From an uncultured Burkholderiales bacterium (GTDB lineage Bacteria > Pseudomonadota > Gammaproteobacteria > Burkholderiales > Burkholderiaceae_C), in contig CAJAYT010000040.1 in NCBI GenBank assembly GCA_903949285.1, forward strand, positions 1-59,053: DNA of 59,053 bases, read 5' to 3'. This document shows, one piece after another, positions 51,863 through 59,053 of this stretch. Under the pieces are notes generated by a model. It was not told the origin of the DNA. It saw nothing but the letters and a program-made list of their open reading frames with translations, and made no database searches. The number at the start of each line of letters is the position of its first letter. Within the stretch, counting starts at the first letter, position 1. The translations under genes were made by a program, and so were the position numbers.

Positions 51863-54313
51863 ATGTCATTTTTCTGCAGATTTCTTTCTTTTTTAGGCTT
51901 AGTCACGTCCCTGCATGGTTTGTGGGCTCAGACGTTGTCTTTGAAAGAGTCTGGTGCTATAGAGATGAGTACGCGAGGAGCGCAGATCGAACAAAGCGGT
52001 ACGAGTGCTCAGGCATTAAAGTCCCCCGCCCTTGCACTCAAGCCGAGCGCATTACTGCGTGAAAAAAACGATAGTCACTCCGAGTCATTATTGCCTGTGT
52101 ATGTTCAAAGCGATGCCATTCAAGGCCAAGCCGACGGAGCCGTGCAACTGGACGGAAATGTTGTTTTTAGAAGGGGTGATACGCGCATAAAAGCCGAGCA
52201 TGTTCAGTACTCTAGTCTCTCGGAGCGGCTAAAAGCGCAGGGCGTTGTCTCTGTCAACCGAGCTGGGAACCTCTTTAGAGGCACGGAGCTTGATATGCAG
52301 GTCGACAGCTTCGAAGGGTTTTTTATCGCAACCGATTTTTGGTTGGTAAAAAATCAAGCATACGGTAGTGCAGAAAAAATTGAATTTGTGAATGACAAAC
52401 GGGCAATCATTCACAAAGCAACGTATTCAACCTGTCAGGCCAAACCGGGCCCGAGCTGGACGCCCGCTTGGCTCTTAAGAGCTGATATTTTGAATTTGGA
52501 CACGCAAACCAATGTGGGCGATGCGCAGGGGGCAACGTTGGTGTTGAAGGATTTTCCTGATGTGCCGTTGCCCGGGGTGAGCTTTCCCCTCACCAACGAG
52601 CGAAAATCCGGTTTTTTACCGCCCACAGTGGGCGTAGACAACATTAGTGGAATACAAATCAGTCAGCCCTATTACTGGAATATTGCCCCAAACAGGGATG
52701 CAACGATTACCCCTACCTACTGGAGTAGGCGGGGTACGGATGTGGGTACTGAGTTTCGTTATTTAGAGGGTGATAGGGGTGAGGAGAGGGGGCAAATATA
52801 TTATGACTACATGGCCAACGATCCTCTTCGAGACAGTAACCGCTGGGGATACAGTCAACAACATTTTGGCAACACTACATTTTCAGATGCAGAGTTGGGT
52901 CGGATGACCTACTCCTTAAACCTCAACAAGGTGAGTGATGACTTTTATTGGCAAGACTTTCCCAGGGCTCCTGGTCTATTGTCTCAACAATTGCTACCCA
53001 CCGACGTTAACGTTAACTGGGCGACGCAAAATGTGACGACCTTTGTAAGGTCTCTCAAGTGGCAAACTTTGCAAGATGCAAAAACGCCGATTACCCCGCC
53101 CTATGACCGGTTGCCAGAGGTGAACTCCAGGCTGGTGTTAAATAATTTAAACGGGATCAATCTCTCCGTAGAGGGAGATTACACCGAGTTTAAATCTGAC
53201 AGAACGTACTCCTGTGCCCAGGCTACGGTTGATTGCCAACCCAATGCACAGCGGGTATACGGTCTTACCCAAGCGAGTTACCCGATGATGAATGAATTTG
53301 GATACATAACTCCAAAGTTGATGCTTCATTCTCGGTCCTATGAGTTTGACACCCCGACCACTTCGGGCTTATTGGGCGCTAACGTTACGGTACCTACGTT
53401 CAGCCTTGACGGGGTACTTAATTTTGAGCGCCCCCTTGATTTATTGGGGCGCTCTTGGACACAGACCCTAGAGCCTCGCGCGTTTTTTGTTTATACGCCT
53501 TTTAGAAATCAAAATAATTTACCAGTTTATGACTCGAGTACGTATGACTTTAACTTTGCCTCGATATTTACAGAAAATGCATTTTCTGGCAACGACCGCA
53601 TCTCTGACACCAAAATGGTAACGCTTGGGGGGACCTCTCGATTGATCAACGCAGACACGGGGGTTGAGGCGGCAAGGCTTGGGTTAGCGCAGCGCATACA
53701 ACTGCGCAACCAAGACATCTACTTGCCAACGGATCCCATGCCCTCAACGGGGCGTTTGAGTGATTTCTTGGTAGGAGGTACGGTCAACGTTAACGAAAAG
53801 TGGAAAGTGGACTCCACCTATCAATATAACCCTCAAACCTCACAGTCTGATTTGTCCTCGGGTAATGTGCGCTACAACCCAACCAATTACAGACTTGTAT
53901 CGGGGGGCTACAGGTTTGATAGGCTGTTGGGCGCATATATGTTAGATACCGGTTGGCAATGGCCCATTAATGATTTGTGGGGCGACAGGGGTCAGGATAT
54001 GGGGCCGGGTCGGGGATTGGGGGGTGACCGCTGGTACAGCGTTGGCAGGATAAACTATAACAAAGACACTGGACAAATAGGGGACGCAATCATTGGGCTT
54101 GAGTATGACGCGGGGTGTTGGTTGGGCAGGGTTGTGCTTGAGAGACTCCAAATCACGTCAACCACAAATAATCAACGAATCATGTTTCAAATCGAGTTTG
54201 ACGGGATATCCAAAGTTGGTTCCAACCCACTTGCGGCGCTTAAACAAAATATACCCAGATATCAAAACTTAAGAGATCCTCTTGCCGATCCAAGTCGGTA
54301 TGCTAATTATTGA
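51863..54313 (+). CDS. lptD: LPS-assembly protein LptD
   Basis: Outer-membrane beta-barrel that inserts LPS in complex with LptE. Signal peptide (about 1-22), a jellyroll OstA-like domain (about 78-200), and a large barrel (about 250-800) with ERKSGFLPPTVG and the C-terminal CWLGRVVLE segment. Conserved cysteines are visible at QAKPGPS (TCQAK) and DAGCWLG. An extra Ser/Ala-rich segment lies between the signal peptide and first domain. It overlaps surA. Confidence 0.95.
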   Translation: MSFFCRFLSFLGLVTSLHGLWAQTLSLKESGAIEMSTRGAQIEQSGTSAQALKSPALALKPSALLREKNDSHSESLLPVYVQSDAIQGQADGAVQLDGNVVFRRGDTRIKAEHVQYSSLSERLKAQGVVSVNRAGNLFRGTELDMQVDSFEGFFIATDFWLVKNQAYGSAEKIEFVNDKRAIIHKATYSTCQAKPGPSWTPAWLLRADILNLDTQTNVGDAQGATLVLKDFPDVPLPGVSFPLTNERKSGFLPPTVGVDNISGIQISQPYYWNIAPNRDATITPTYWSRRGTDVGTEFRYLEGDRGEERGQIYYDYMANDPLRDSNRWGYSQQHFGNTTFSDAELGRMTYSLNLNKVSDDFYWQDFPRAPGLLSQQLLPTDVNVNWATQNVTTFVRSLKWQTLQDAKTPITPPYDRLPEVNSRLVLNNLNGINLSVEGDYTEFKSDRTYSCAQATVDCQPNAQRVYGLTQASYPMMNEFGYITPKLMLHSRSYEFDTPTTSGLLGANVTVPTFSLDGVLNFERPLDLLGRSWTQTLEPRAFFVYTPFRNQNNLPVYDSSTYDFNFASIFTENAFSGNDRISDTKMVTLGGTSRLINADTGVEAARLGLAQRIQLRNQDIYLPTDPMPSTGRLSDFLVGGTVNVNEKWKVDSTYQYNPQTSQSDLSSGNVRYNPTNYRLVSGGYRFDRLLGAYMLDTGWQWPINDLWGDRGQDMGPGRGLGGDRWYSVGRINYNKDTGQIGDAIIGLEYDAGCWLGRVVLERLQITSTTNNQRIMFQIEFDGISKVGSNPLAALKQNIPRYQNLRDPLADPSRYANY

Positions 54314-55818
54314 AAAAAATGAACATTAATAAATATAAATTAACGCGCGTCGCCTTACTGATCGCTTCACTTTGGGGGAGTTCGTTGATGCAGGCGACGG
54401 GACAAGGTTTAAAGTTGCAAGGTATGAGTGCACCTGCGCCGGGTGCTAACCTTACGAGCACACCGCCTGTAGGACAAAGCAGTGGCACTTCTGGAAAGTC
54501 AGGACTGCGCGCAACGCCCCCATCCACAACCAGTGACTTAAAAACACAGGAAGTCCCCTCCCCCGTTGTCGCCGACGGTAATGCAGAGAAGGAATATTCT
54601 GACTTTATTGTGGCGATCGTAGATAGTGAGCCAATTACAAACCGAGAGGTGAACCAGCGTGCTCAAGATCATTTAGATCAAATGAAGCAGCAAGGTGCCC
54701 CTTTGCCTCCTAAAGAGGCCTTGTTGAGCAATACCTTGGAAGAATTGATACTGGAGAAAGCTCAGCTAACTCTTGCCCGGGAGACGGGAATTATTGTGTC
54801 AGATGATGAAGTATTGCAGGCGCAAAGAGGCATTGCAGAAAGAAATGCGATTACTCTGGAGCAGCTCTACGCGCAGGTTAACCGCCAGGGCCAAAGCATT
54901 GAGCAATACAAAAACCGCGTACGCCAGCAAATGACATTACAAAGACTGCGCGACCGAGAGGTGATGTCCAAGGTAAGGATCAGTGATTTAGAGGCGGATC
55001 AATTCTTAGCAGAACAAAAAAAGGGGGCAGCTACATCCCAACTCTTAAACCTATCCCAAATATTGATTGCCGTACCAGACGGCACGCCTGATTCGCAACT
55101 AGGTCCCTATCAAAGCAAGGCGGCGGATATTATCCAAAAACTCAAAAGTGGTGCTGATTTTGCAGAACTCGCTAAATCCAATTCAGAAGCGCTGGATAGC
55201 AAAAACGGGGGGGTCATGGGTCTAAGACCAGAGAGTCGTTATCCCTCACTCTTTACGAACGCAGTAAGAAGCGCAAAGGTTGGGCAAGTTGTGGGACCTA
55301 TTCGGTCTGGCGCGGGACTTCACATTTTGTTGGTCAGTGATAGACAACAAGCAGATAATGAGGCCACTTATGTGACGCAAACCCATGCGCGCCATATTCT
55401 TCTAAGGCCCAGTGGCCAATTGAGTCAAAACTCAGCAAGAGCGCAACTCGCCGACTTTAAAAGACGCATCGAGCGCGGGGAAGCCGACTTTGCGAGCTTG
55501 GCCAAACAGTACTCGCAAGATGCAAGCGCAAGTGCTGGGGGGGATTTAGGCTGGGAGTCGCCGGGTCAGTTTGTGCCAGAGTTTGAGGCCGTCATGGGTA
55601 AGTTGTCTCCAGGTGAAATTGCAGATCCGATGGTTTCTCGGTTTGGGGTGCATTTGATACAAGTTCTCGAGAGAAAACAGGCGCCACTTTCTTTGAAAGA
55701 ACGACGGGACGCAGCGCGAAAAATGATGCAAGAAAAGAAGTTTGAAGAAAGCTTCTCTAACTGGGAGCGTGAGGTCCGTGGACACGCGTTTATAGAGTAC
55801 AGAGACGCTCCGTTATGA
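54310..55818 (+). CDS. surA: Periplasmic chaperone/peptidyl-prolyl isomerase SurA
   Basis: Outer-membrane-protein chaperone. Signal peptide (about 1-32), a low-complexity linker, the N-terminal chaperone domain (about 95-235), and two parvulin domains (about 240-340 and 362-465; THARHILLR and [17 protein letters not shown] mark the second). TTG at 54310 overlaps the lptD stop; ATG at 54319 is also possible. Between surA and rsmA there is no pdxA gene, unlike in many proteobacteria. Confidence 0.95.
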   Translation: MKKMNINKYKLTRVALLIASLWGSSLMQATGQGLKLQGMSAPAPGANLTSTPPVGQSSGTSGKSGLRATPPSTTSDLKTQEVPSPVVADGNAEKEYSDFIVAIVDSEPITNREVNQRAQDHLDQMKQQGAPLPPKEALLSNTLEELILEKAQLTLARETGIIVSDDEVLQAQRGIAERNAITLEQLYAQVNRQGQSIEQYKNRVRQQMTLQRLRDREVMSKVRISDLEADQFLAEQKKGAATSQLLNLSQILIAVPDGTPDSQLGPYQSKAADIIQKLKSGADFAELAKSNSEALDSKNGGVMGLRPESRYPSLFTNAVRSAKVGQVVGPIRSGAGLHILLVSDRQQADNEATYVTQTHARHILLRPSGQLSQNSARAQLADFKRRIERGEADFASLAKQYSQDASASAGGDLGWESPGQFVPEFEAVMGKLSPGEIADPMVSRFGVHLIQVLERKQAPLSLKERRDAARKMMQEKKFEESFSNWEREVRGHAFIEYRDAPL

Positions 55819-55841
55819 CCGATTTGCGTTCGATGGAACAC

Positions 55842-55847
55842 GAGGAG
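55842..55847 (+). promoter_or_regulatory. Ribosome binding site deciding the rsmA TTG start
   Basis: GAGGAG ends five bases before TTG 55853. With [12 protein letters not shown] directly after the TTG, this supports a real TTG initiation codon. Confidence 0.8.
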
Positions 55848-55852
55848 CTGCA

Positions 55853-56674
55853 TTGAAACACATCCCTAGGAAGCGGTTTGGCCAGCACTTCTTAGTGGAC
55901 CAAGGCGTTATAGAGGACATCGTTGACGCAATTGCTCCAAAAAATGGAGATTCGGTCATTGAGATTGGCCCGGGCATGGGTGCCATGACGGGGCCTTTAC
56001 TCCAAAGGCTCCCGCAGATGTGCGTCATTGAATTAGACAAAGATTTGGTGAAGACACTGCAACTCAATCCTCAATTAAAAGTTGTCTCCAGCGATGTTTT
56101 AAAGGTCAATTTTCATCAATTGGCAGATGAGTTGTTAAGCGGCGCAAATAGCCGTGACAGGAGCGCTGAATTAACACCAAACGCCTTCGCAAAGGATAAG
56201 AAACTTCGGATCGTTGGTAATTTGCCTTACAACATATCCACACCGATTTTGTTTCATTTGCTTGATTATGTGGACCGCGTAGAGGATCAACACTTCATGT
56301 TGCAAAAAGAAGTTGTTCAGCGCATGGTTGCCAACCCCTTTACGGCAGATTACGGTCGCTTAAGCATCATGCTTCAGTGGCGCTATGAGATGCACTCTTT
56401 AATGGATGTAGAGCCGAGTGCCTTTGATCCCCCTCCCCGTGTGCGCTCTGCAGTGATCAGAATGACTCCACGCGCCAATCCTCCTCAGGTAGAGTTTGGT
56501 GTGTTTCAAAATTTAGTTCAGGTTGCATTTAGTCAAAGGCGTAAATTGTTGCGACATACCTTGGGACACTGGTTGGAGGAGCGTGGTTACGCAGGCGACT
56601 TTGATTTAAAAAGACGTGCCGAAGAGGTCAGCGTGCAAGAGTTCATAGCACTTGCGCAGGGGATCCAAAAATAA
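55853..56674 (+). CDS. rsmA: 16S rRNA dimethyladenosine transferase RsmA (KsgA)
   Basis: Methylates A1518 and A1519 of 16S r[14 protein letters not shown] at the N-terminus, the SAM motif [15 protein letters not shown] (about 38-52) and the catalytic [15 protein letters not shown] (about 125-139) are intact. TTG start with a GAGGAG site. Length (273) is typical. It follows surA by 34 bases in the lptD-surA-rsmA series. Confidence 0.96.
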   Translation: MKHIPRKRFGQHFLVDQGVIEDIVDAIAPKNGDSVIEIGPGMGAMTGPLLQRLPQMCVIELDKDLVKTLQLNPQLKVVSSDVLKVNFHQLADELLSGANSRDRSAELTPNAFAKDKKLRIVGNLPYNISTPILFHLLDYVDRVEDQHFMLQKEVVQRMVANPFTADYGRLSIMLQWRYEMHSLMDVEPSAFDPPPRVRSAVIRMTPRANPPQVEFGVFQNLVQVAFSQRRKLLRHTLGHWLEERGYAGDFDLKRRAEEVSVQEFIALAQGIQK

Positions 56675-56704
56675 ACCCCCAAAACGCGAACGTAATGGGG
56701 GTTT
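56673..56704 (+). terminator. Candidate terminator after rsmA
   Basis: AAACCCCC/GGGGGTTT stem (56673-56680 and 56697-56704) around a 16-base loop, at the rsmA stop. No T-run follows beyond three bases, so efficiency is uncertain. Confidence 0.55.
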
Positions 56705-56775
56705 GGCGCATTCACGCACAGGCTAAGGGGCAGAGTCACCAGAGCGCCCATTAACCCAGCGAAGTGATCAAACGC

Positions 56776-58626
56776 TTAAGCGTTTAAACGCTCTTCAATT
56801 TTCTCTTTAGTCTGTGTCAGTGCTTTGGGCAAGTGATAAGAGAGTTGATCAAAGAGCTCGCTGTGCAGTTTGAGCTCACTGATCAATAGGTCTTTATCGG
56901 TGTTCGTTACTTGATCGAACTTGGATTGATCAAAGTCGAGACCATTCCAGTTGATCTCGCCGTATGAGGGGCTGATACCAAATGCATGTTCAACCCCTTT
57001 TGCGCGCCCCTCGATGCGGTCAATCATCCACTTCAACACGCGCATGTTCTCGCCGTAACCAGGCCAAACAAACTTACCATCTGGACCTTTTCTAAACCAA
57101 TTGGTCGTGAAGATCTGCGGTAATTTAGACCCTGCGGCTGCGAGCTTATCGCCCATATCCAACCAGTGTTGGAAATAGTCGCTCATGTTGTACCCGGTAA
57201 AGGGAAGCATTGCAAATGGGTCGCGCCTTACAACACCTTGTGCACCAGTGGCTGCTGCGGTGGTCTCTGAGCCCATCGTTGCAGCCATGTAAACGCCCTC
57301 GGTCCAGTTGCGGGCTTGGGTAACCAGGGGAACGGTTGTAGAGCGTCTGCCGCCGAAGATAAAGGCGTCAATTGCAACCCCTTTAGGATCGTCCCAGGCA
57401 CTGTCTATGGCGGGATTGTTTACCGCTGGAACTGTAAAGCGTGCATTGGGGTGAGCTGCTTTGGCGCCTGTTGATTGAGCAATGGCCGGTGTCCACTCAT
57501 TTCCTTGCCAATCAATACAGTGGGCTGGTTGGGGTCCCATGCCCTCCCACCAAACGTCTCCTTCGTCTGTGAGTGCAACGTTTGTGAAAATCACGTTTTC
57601 ATTCAAACTCTTCATGCAATTGGGGTTGGTTTCGTAATTGGTGCCGGGGGCTACGCCAAAATACCCTGCCTCGGGGTTGATCGCGTAAAGACGGCCATCT
57701 GCACCGGGCTTAATCCAAGCGATATCGTCACCAATGGTTGTGACTGTCCAGCCCTCGAAGCCTTTTGGCGGGATCAGCATTGCAAAGTTTGTTTTACCAC
57801 AGGCGCTTGGGAAGGCGGCTGCAACGTGGTATTTTTTGCCCTCAGGAGAGGCTACACCCAAAATGAGCATGTGCTCAGCAAGCCAACCCTCATCGTGGCC
57901 CATGGTGGAGGCGATGCGCAGGGCAAAGCACTTCTTACCTAAAAGTGCATTGCCTCCGTAGCCTGAGCCGTACGACCAAATCTCACGTGTTTCGGGATAG
58001 TGAACAATGTATTTTGTTTTGTTGCAAGGCCATGTAGAGTCCTTGGCGCCGTTGGAAAGTGGAGCCCCTACAGTGTGAATACAAGGTACAAATTCACCCT
58101 CGGCGCCAATCACGTCATAAACGGGCTTGCCCATACGGGTCATCATGCGCATGTTAACCGCAACGTAAGGGCTATCAGAGAGCTCAATTCCAATGTGTGA
58201 GATGGGGCTATTGAGGGGGCCCATGGAGAAAGGGACCACATACATTGTTCTGCCCGCCATGCATCCATCAAATAAAGGGTGCAATGTTTTACGCATCTCA
58301 GCTGGGTCTACCCAGTTGTTGGTTGGACCGGCTTGATTTTTGTCCTTAGAGCAAATATACGTTCTATCTTCTACGCGTGCAACATCGCTTGGATCAGAGC
58401 ACGCTAAAAAGGAGTTGGGACGAAGTTTTGGGTTTAATTTTTTGAAGGTGCCGTTTTTAACGAGTAGCTCGCACAAGTGTTGGTACTCTTCTTCGCTGCC
58501 GTCGCACCAGTGAATGGCGGCTGGTTTGCAAAGAGCGACCATATCACCAACCCAGGCAATAAGTTTGGGGTTCTTGACATAATTGGGCGCATTAAGGGCG
58601 ACGGGCGGGTGAGCGTGAGCATTCAT
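56776..58626 (-). CDS. pckG: Phosphoenolpyruvate carboxykinase (GTP)
   Basis: Converts oxaloacetate to PEP for gluconeogenesis with GTP. The P-loop-like [35 protein letters not shown] and the C-terminal [14 protein letters not shown] are typical of the GTP-dependent class. The frame opens at 58698, but ATG 58626 ([12 protein letters not shown]) has GGAG upstream and gives 616 residues. The gene is alone on its strand, facing rsmA. With maeB and gap elsewhere in the window it points to growth on organic acids. Confidence 0.97.
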   Translation of the reverse strand: MNAHAHPPVALNAPNYVKNPKLIAWVGDMVALCKPAAIHWCDGSEEEYQHLCELLVKNGTFKKLNPKLRPNSFLACSDPSDVARVEDRTYICSKDKNQAGPTNNWVDPAEMRKTLHPLFDGCMAGRTMYVVPFSMGPLNSPISHIGIELSDSPYVAVNMRMMTRMGKPVYDVIGAEGEFVPCIHTVGAPLSNGAKDSTWPCNKTKYIVHYPETREIWSYGSGYGGNALLGKKCFALRIASTMGHDEGWLAEHMLILGVASPEGKKYHVAAAFPSACGKTNFAMLIPPKGFEGWTVTTIGDDIAWIKPGADGRLYAINPEAGYFGVAPGTNYETNPNCMKSLNENVIFTNVALTDEGDVWWEGMGPQPAHCIDWQGNEWTPAIAQSTGAKAAHPNARFTVPAVNNPAIDSAWDDPKGVAIDAFIFGGRRSTTVPLVTQARNWTEGVYMAATMGSETTAAATGAQGVVRRDPFAMLPFTGYNMSDYFQHWLDMGDKLAAAGSKLPQIFTTNWFRKGPDGKFVWPGYGENMRVLKWMIDRIEGRAKGVEHAFGISPSYGEINWNGLDFDQSKFDQVTNTDKDLLISELKLHSELFDQLSYHLPKALTQTKEKIEERLNA

Positions 58627-58830
58627 AGAGGTGTTTCTCCGGACTTTTAAGTTATTGAAGGAAAACCACCTGCACTGGGGGTCGCGCAAGTAAGACAAAT
58701 TGAGCTTACCTTCAAGTACTTAAATGACTAAAAGTGAAAGAATTCTAAGACTGTAGATGGGTATGGATATACGGGAAAACATGGACCCCAAGCAAAGTAA
58801 AACTCTATGGAGTAAGGAGATGCAATGCTG

Positions 58831-58868
58831 AAAAAAGGTCCAAAGGACGGTCGCGTAGAGACCGACCT
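58831..58868 (-). terminator. Candidate terminator after the small membrane peptide gene
   Basis: On the minus strand, an AGGTC/GACCT outer stem with an inner GGTC/GACC hairpin, or alternatively GTCC-TTT-GGAC, is followed by CTTTTTT. It begins 24 bases after the small gene's stop. Confidence 0.6.
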
Positions 58869-58891
58869 GCTTTAAGTCTTATTAAGGCGAA

Positions 58892-59038
58892 TCAAGCCAT
58901 GAATACAGCAATGAACGCAAGTAGAAAAATCAAAATACCGCCCGCAATGGGTAAGACAATGGGCATGAGAGGAACGATTGACTCCATCACATCGGGTTCT
59001 TTGGAGTCATGTGTTGATGATGTATTTTGGGTTGACAT
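58892..59038 (-). CDS. Small single-pass membrane protein, 48 residues
   Basis: Not recognised. Starts at ATG 59038 with AAGGT eight bases upstream and ends at TGA 58892. The first 20 residues are polar and acidic (MSTQNTSSTHDSKEPDVMES) and the rest is hydrophobic (about 21-47: IVPLMPIVLPIAGGIL then IFLLAFIAVFMA), so it should be a single-pass protein with almost no tail. A plausible terminator follows. Short membrane proteins of this sort in bacteria are often accessory subunits, but no partner is visible, and the gene upstream lies outside the window. Confidence 0.7.
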   Translation of the reverse strand: MSTQNTSSTHDSKEPDVMESIVPLMPIVLPIAGGILIFLLAFIAVFMA

Positions 59039-59053
59039 AGTTGCTACCTTGAA

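Noticed and set aside
57961..57985. Third parS-like CACGTG site in pckG
   Set aside because: Only the central CACGTG matches; the flanks differ from the parS consensus.

Overview
This window is a chromosomal segment, almost entirely core genome, that spans the replication origin of a betaproteobacterium, most probably Burkholderiales. Three things support this. The origin set (rpmH-rnpA-yidD-yidC-mnmE running one way, dnaA-dnaN-gyrB the other) sits close to mnmG-rsmG-parA-parB. The typical betaproteobacterial pairs tsaB-rimI-udg, metX-metW, kdsD-kdsC-lptC, amgK next to lptD-surA-rsmA, and glcE-glcF are present. The enzymes include malic enzyme with a phosphotransacetylase-like half, GTP-dependent PEP carboxykinase and glutaryl-CoA dehydrogenase. 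Base composition is moderate, visibly AT-richer around the origin. Genes are tightly packed and several start with TTG or GTG. I see no rRNA, tRNA, CRISPR array, insertion sequence or prophage.

Layout. 1-5.8 kb: a partial PBP4-type D,D-carboxypeptidase (minus), an EamA transporter, the overlapping genes tsaB-rimI-udg, and pyrF. 5.8-12.7 kb: uvrA, panE, alr and an LplT-like transporter. 12.8-21.7 kb: glycolate oxidase subunits glcF and glcE, gap, a MurU-like nucleotidyltransferase, pepP and maeB. 21.8-29.8 kb: an orphan barstar-like protein, a small membrane protein, a LysR regulator, a PhoD-type phosphatase, mnmA, gcdH and a D-lactate-dehydrogenase-type flavoprotein. 29.8-47.3 kb: parB-parA, a parS site, rsmG, mnmG with a second parS inside its coding sequence, a pirin, gyrB, dnaN, the origin elements, dnaA, then rpmH-rnpA-yidD-yidC-mnmE and kdsD-kdsC-lptC. 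47.3-59.05 kb: a glycine-rich RRM protein with a structured leader, metX-metW, rsmE, amgK, lptD-surA-rsmA, pckG and a 48-residue membrane peptide.

How the genes work together. Origin firing and segregation are encoded side by side: DnaA, two DnaA-box clusters, the DnaN clamp, GyrB, ParA/ParB and two perfect parS palindromes. The cell-envelope genes cover peptidoglycan synthesis and recycling (dacB, alr, amgK, murU), LPS (kdsD, kdsC, lptC, lptD), outer-membrane protein folding (surA), inner-membrane insertion (yidC/yidD) and phospholipid remodelling (lplT). Central metabolism is represented by gap, maeB, pckG, glcEF, dld and gcdH.

The most interesting signals are regulatory or architectural rather than a new gene system. 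They are a basal-unwinding-type element between dnaA and dnaN, a parS inside mnmG, alternative hairpins in the leader of the RNA-binding protein gene, a type-4 uracil-DNA glycosylase homologue that keeps its four cluster cysteines but lacks the usual GE-P-G motif, and several normally clustered gene sets that have come apart (amgK/murU, lptC without lptA/lptB, surA-rsmA without pdxA, barstar without barnase). I did not find a clearly undescribed multi-gene system.
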